Assembly (NCBI GenBank): GCA_010671965.1
Contig: JAAHIC010000174.1
Span: forward strand, 1 to 7,989
Length of the DNA stretch: 7,989 nucleotides
Direction of reading: 5' to 3'
Source: Leptolyngbya sp. SIO4C5
Lineage (GTDB): Bacteria > Cyanobacteriota > Cyanobacteriia > Phormidesmidales > Phormidesmidaceae
A program made the translations under genes and the position numbers. Under the pieces are notes generated by a model, which did not search any database, was not told the DNA's origin, and saw only the letters and a program-made list of their open reading frames with translations. Below are positions 5,756 to 7,989 of the stretch, piece after piece. The first letter of the stretch is position 1. Each line of letters opens with the position of its first letter.

Positions 5756-6178
5756 CTACACTTTCTCAGCCGTGACCGCCTCAACCACTGGGGTCAGGCT
5801 TGGTGCGGTTGAGGTGGCTGGCTGCTGGGCCAACTGGGTCTGTTCCACAAAGACAAACATTCCCGGTACGTCCTGACCGTCTACCTTGCGCAGGTGAATC
5901 CGCGTATCCGCGATCGCGTGGCTGGCCGCAATCTCGTCTAATGATGCCATCAGTTTTTCTGCCGCCAACTCTTTAAAGTACTGACCTCGCTCCAAATGCA
6001 TGTGCTTAGAAAAGCGCGGTTCAACGTAGTAGATCACATCCTGAACGACGGGCTTGACCACATAATCAGCGGCGTCAGACTCGATGATGCGAGTCACCTG
6101 GTAGCGGGTACCGACCACCAATAAGCAAATACCAATCCAAACGCTTAAGAAAATAGGGGCAAAATTTCGGGTAGTCAT
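5756..6178 (-). CDS. small single-pass membrane protein of unknown function
   Basis: I do not recognise this 140-residue protein. Residues 7-24 form one hydrophobic segment after a short MTTRNF start, so it is an N-terminal anchor or uncleaved signal. The middle (about 30-110) looks like a small folded domain: VVKPVVQDVIYYVEPRFSKHM, a helical FKELAAEKLMASLDEIAA, then two strands TRIHLRKV and GMFVFVEQ. From about residue 112 the chain is a low-complexity Gln/Ala/Thr/Pro/Val tail. The start ATG at 6178 has no visible Shine-Dalgarno. Upstream on the same strand TTGACT (6238-6233) resembles a -35, with TAAATT 15 nt further as a poor -10. It is transcribed divergently from argD, sharing a 196-nt region with it, but nothing suggests a joint function. 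Length and codon use look normal for a real gene. Confidence 0.7.
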   Translation of the reverse strand: MTTRNFAPIFLSVWIGICLLVVGTRYQVTRIIESDAADYVVKPVVQDVIYYVEPRFSKHMHLERGQYFKELAAEKLMASLDEIAASHAIADTRIHLRKVDGQDVPGMFVFVEQTQLAQQPATSTAPSLTPVVEAVTAEKV

Positions 6179-6374
6179 AGTGTGAGGTGTGCCTAGCGAG
6201 CTGAGTTTGTAAATTTATCTTAAGGTAGAATAAGTCAACTTTACAATCCTTAACCTCTTGCTTAAGGTAGACTCGCCCCTAAATGTCGAGACTTGATGAC
6301 GCCGATCTCTTTGCAAAGCCAGCTGCGATCGCTAGATTAGATAATTAAAGTCTTCTCTTGCCTAAGGATTGCCC
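6179..6374. promoter_or_regulatory. divergent promoter region with repeated CTTAAGGTAGA motif
   Basis: The 11-mer CTTAAGGTAGA occurs at 6219-6229 and 6261-6271, 42 bp apart (about four helical turns). Between them is CCTTAA (6248-6253), which with TTAAGG of the second copy makes an inverted repeat with an 8-nt centre. This arrangement suggests binding sites for one regulator acting on argD, on the divergent membrane-protein gene, or both. For argD a plausible promoter is TTGCAA (6311-6316), a 16-nt spacer and TAGATT (6333-6338), with an alternative -10 GATAAT at 6340-6345; a HIP1 site lies in the spacer (6325-6332). Confidence 0.4.
6363..6368 (+). promoter_or_regulatory. ribosome-binding site of argD
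   Basis: TAAGGA lies 6 nt upstream of GTG 6375 and leaves no spacing for the alternative TTG at 6369. It is the clearest Shine-Dalgarno sequence in the window and decides the argD start. Confidence 0.7.
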
Positions 6375-7661
6375 GTGAGCTTAAAAACGTTAGTCCACAA
6401 TTCGCTGAGAGCGCTAAACATAGCGCCGCCCATCGTCAACCCCGATTTTCAGACTAGTCACTTCGACCAGCACGTGATGACGACCTACGGGCGCTTCCCG
6501 CTGGCCCTAGAGCGCGGTCAGGGCTGTCAGGTTTGGGATACTGAAGGCAAGACTTATTTAGACTTTGTGGCGGGTATTGCCACCTGCACCCTGGGACACG
6601 CCCATCCGGTGATGGTGGAGGCGGTGACACAGCAGATGCAGAAGCTGCACCACGTTTCTAATCTCTACTACATTCCGGAGCAGGGACAGCTAGCGGCCTG
6701 GCTCACGGCTCACTCCTGCGCTGACCGCGTTTTCTTCTGCAACTCTGGGGCGGAGGCTAACGAAGGCGCAATCAAGCTGGCCCGCAAATATGGCAAAACC
6801 CAGCTAGGGATTGAGTCACCCGTCATTTTGACCGCTAACGCCAGCTTTCACGGCAGAACCTTGGCCACCGTCACCGCCACCGGCCAGGCTAAGTATCAGA
6901 AAAACTTTGACCCACTGGTGCCGGGCTTTCATTATGTCCCCTACAACGATATTGAGGCTCTAGAAGCGGCGATCGCTCAGCTAGATGCCGACCAGCGGCA
7001 GGTCGTCGCCATCATGCTAGAGCCGCTGCAGGGAGAAGGGGGCGTTCGTCCGGGCGAGCAGGCTTATTTCCAGCGGATTCGCCAAATCTGTGACGAAACC
7101 GGCATTCTGCTGCTGATTGACGAAGTGCAGACGGGGGTAGGCCGGACGGGTAAGTTCTGGGGCTACGAAAATCTGGGGATTGAGCCGGATGTGTTCACCT
7201 CGGCCAAGGGCCTCGGCGGCGGTATTCCCATTGGGGCGATGCTGTGCAAGGCCCACTGCGATGTGCTCCAGCCGGGTGAACACGCCAGCACCTTTGGCGG
7301 CAATCCTTTTGCCTGCGGGGTGGCGCTGACGGTCTGCCAAACCCTGGAGCAGCAAAATCTGCTAGCTAATGTTAAAGACCGGGGCGAGCAGCTGCGCTCT
7401 GGCCTGCGATCGCTAGCCGAAAAACACCCCGACCTGATCGAAACGGTGCGGGGCTGGGGCCTAATTAACGGCATGGTGCTGAAGTCGGACGCGGCGATTA
7501 AGTCAGCCGATATTGTCAAGGCCGCGATCGCCCAAGGGCTGCTCCTTGTGCCGGCTGGCCCTCAGGTAGTGCGCTTTGTGCCGCCGCTGATTGTTAGTGC
7601 GGATGAGGTGGATCAGGCGCTGCTGGCGGTTGGGCAAGTTTTGACCCAGCTTGATGCATAG
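6375..7661 (+). CDS. argD: acetylornithine aminotransferase
   Basis: ArgD is the PLP-dependent class III aminotransferase that interconverts N-acetylglutamate 5-semialdehyde and N-acetylornithine with glutamate/2-oxoglutarate in cytosolic arginine synthesis. The 428-residue length is slightly above the usual 390-410 because of an N-terminal extension of about 25 residues. Numbered from the GTG, there is FVAGIATCTLGHAHP, the phosphate-binding NSGAEANE at 123-130, FHGRT at 158-162 with the ring-stacking aromatic, EPLQGEGG, the cofactor-binding aspartate in LLIDEVQTGVGRTG (D249), and the Schiff-base lysine in TSAKGLGGGIPIGA (K278), followed by STFGGNP. The start is placed at GTG 6375 and not the in-frame TTG 6369, because TAAGGA (6363-6368) sits 6 nt before the GTG and would abut the TTG. 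It is monocistronic as far as seen; no convincing terminator follows. The class also includes ornithine and 4-aminobutyrate aminotransferases, but the motifs favour ArgD. Confidence 0.95.
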   Translation: MSLKTLVHNSLRALNIAPPIVNPDFQTSHFDQHVMTTYGRFPLALERGQGCQVWDTEGKTYLDFVAGIATCTLGHAHPVMVEAVTQQMQKLHHVSNLYYIPEQGQLAAWLTAHSCADRVFFCNSGAEANEGAIKLARKYGKTQLGIESPVILTANASFHGRTLATVTATGQAKYQKNFDPLVPGFHYVPYNDIEALEAAIAQLDADQRQVVAIMLEPLQGEGGVRPGEQAYFQRIRQICDETGILLLIDEVQTGVGRTGKFWGYENLGIEPDVFTSAKGLGGGIPIGAMLCKAHCDVLQPGEHASTFGGNPFACGVALTVCQTLEQQNLLANVKDRGEQLRSGLRSLAEKHPDLIETVRGWGLINGMVLKSDAAIKSADIVKAAIAQGLLLVPAGPQVVRFVPPLIVSADEVDQALLAVGQVLTQLDA

Positions 7662-7989
7662 TTAGCTACTCATAAGTCAGTGAAATAAACAAATGATCCT
7701 GTAGGGTGCTGCTGTAGGCATAGCCGTAACGCACCATGCTGTAGGGCTTCGATGCATTACACTGCTGCTATTAGCGTAGTCATATCGAAGTCCATTCGTT
7801 GCAATTCTTGAATATGCATCTGCAAATATTGTTCTCACCAGAATCTAGCAGCTAGGCTTGAGTCGAAGATGCTTCGTTTGGGAGACTTGTCGCTCCATCG
7901 TAATGAGTAGAAACTGGGCGATCGCCATTGGGATTAGTCATTACGACAACCTGCAGGATTTAACCTGTGCCATAGGTCGGCCTCGAAGA
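7662..7989. other. right-hand region without a confident gene
   Basis: No long open frame lies here. It contains a dispersed-repeat remnant (7699-7746), a short hairpin CGAAG-ATG-CTTCG (7864-7876), and a 9-bp inverted repeat TCGTAATGA/TCATTACGA (7898-7906, 7938-7946) nearly centred on a HIP1 palindrome. On the minus strand, an open frame enters from the edge and stops at 7941, where its TAA overlaps the ATG of a 29-codon frame (7852-7941). Another minus-strand frame reads protein-like sequence through two stops down to 7757. These may be the tail of a gene outside the window or a decayed gene. Confidence 0.4.
7699..7746. repeat. probable dispersed intergenic repeat remnant downstream of argD
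   Basis: CTGTAGGG occurs at 7699-7706 and 7739-7746, a 40-bp period, bracketing GGTGC (7705-7709) and its complement GCACC (7731-7735), with GGC-ATA-GCC at the centre. On the minus strand it reads GGTGCGTTACGGCTATGCC, a phrase I recall as recurrent in cyanobacterial intergenic DNA. It could act as the argD 3' structure, though no T-run follows it. Confidence 0.45.

Noticed and set aside
6208..6245. NtcA site (GTA-N8-TAC) upstream of argD
   Set aside because: GTA and TAC triplets are present but not at 8-nt spacing.
6249..6268. Pho box upstream of argD
   Set aside because: CTTAACCT is a good single half-site, but the tandem 8-mers with 3-bp spacers that define the box are absent; the neighbour CTTAAGGT fits in only half its positions.
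6369..6374. argD start at TTG 6369
   Set aside because: The Shine-Dalgarno TAAGGA directly abuts this TTG, whereas GTG 6375 has correct 6-nt spacing.
7017..7519. Two overlapping minus-strand frames inside argD
   Set aside because: Antisense to the PLP-binding core of argD.

Overview
The window reads as a stretch of cyanobacterial chromosome. The octamer GCGATCGC (HIP1) occurs at least 17 times in 8 kb, where chance would give far less than one. The recognisable proteins are typical of cyanobacteria: a glucosyltransferase closely resembling Synechocystis Sll1377 (MgdA), a DUF2808 secreted protein, an EbsA-type pilus protein and a BioD-like/DRTGG protein. Moderate GC content and frequent non-ATG starts fit a filamentous or Leptolyngbya-like lineage, but the species cannot be told from this.

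Layout, left to right. (1) Minus strand, 1-1447: a 363-residue BioD-like/DRTGG 'phosphotransacetylase family' protein, followed 66 nt downstream by the N-terminal part of a DprA/Smf-like Rossmann protein cut by the window edge. (2) A 300-nt gap with a strong hairpin at 1676-1714. (3) Minus strand, 1748-2128: a small EbsA-like protein. (4) A 492-nt divergent intergenic region with dyads and a phased direct repeat. (5) Plus strand, 2621-4015: mgdA, the first enzyme of cyanobacterial galactolipid synthesis. (6) Minus strand, 4043-4630: a DUF2808 secreted protein, convergent with mgdA. (7) Plus strand, 4908-5438: a four-helix membrane protein ending at a good intrinsic terminator. (8) 5527-5755: a non-coding block with an inverted pair of REP-like palindromes. 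(9) Minus strand, 5756-6178: a small single-pass membrane protein of unknown function. (10) Plus strand, 6375-7661: argD, acetylornithine aminotransferase, expressed from a compact promoter region with repeated CTTAAGGTAGA motifs. (11) 7662-7989: mostly non-coding sequence with a dispersed-repeat remnant and scraps of possible minus-strand coding sequence at the edge.

Most genes appear to be single transcription units with unrelated jobs (lipid synthesis, pilus assembly, arginine synthesis, envelope proteins). Only the BioD-like/DRTGG and DprA-like pair looks like an operon. I see no phage, insertion sequence, CRISPR array, tRNA, rRNA or obvious defence or biosynthetic cluster. The less explained parts are the left-hand gene pair, the two orphan membrane proteins, and several repeats and dyads in the intergenic regions.
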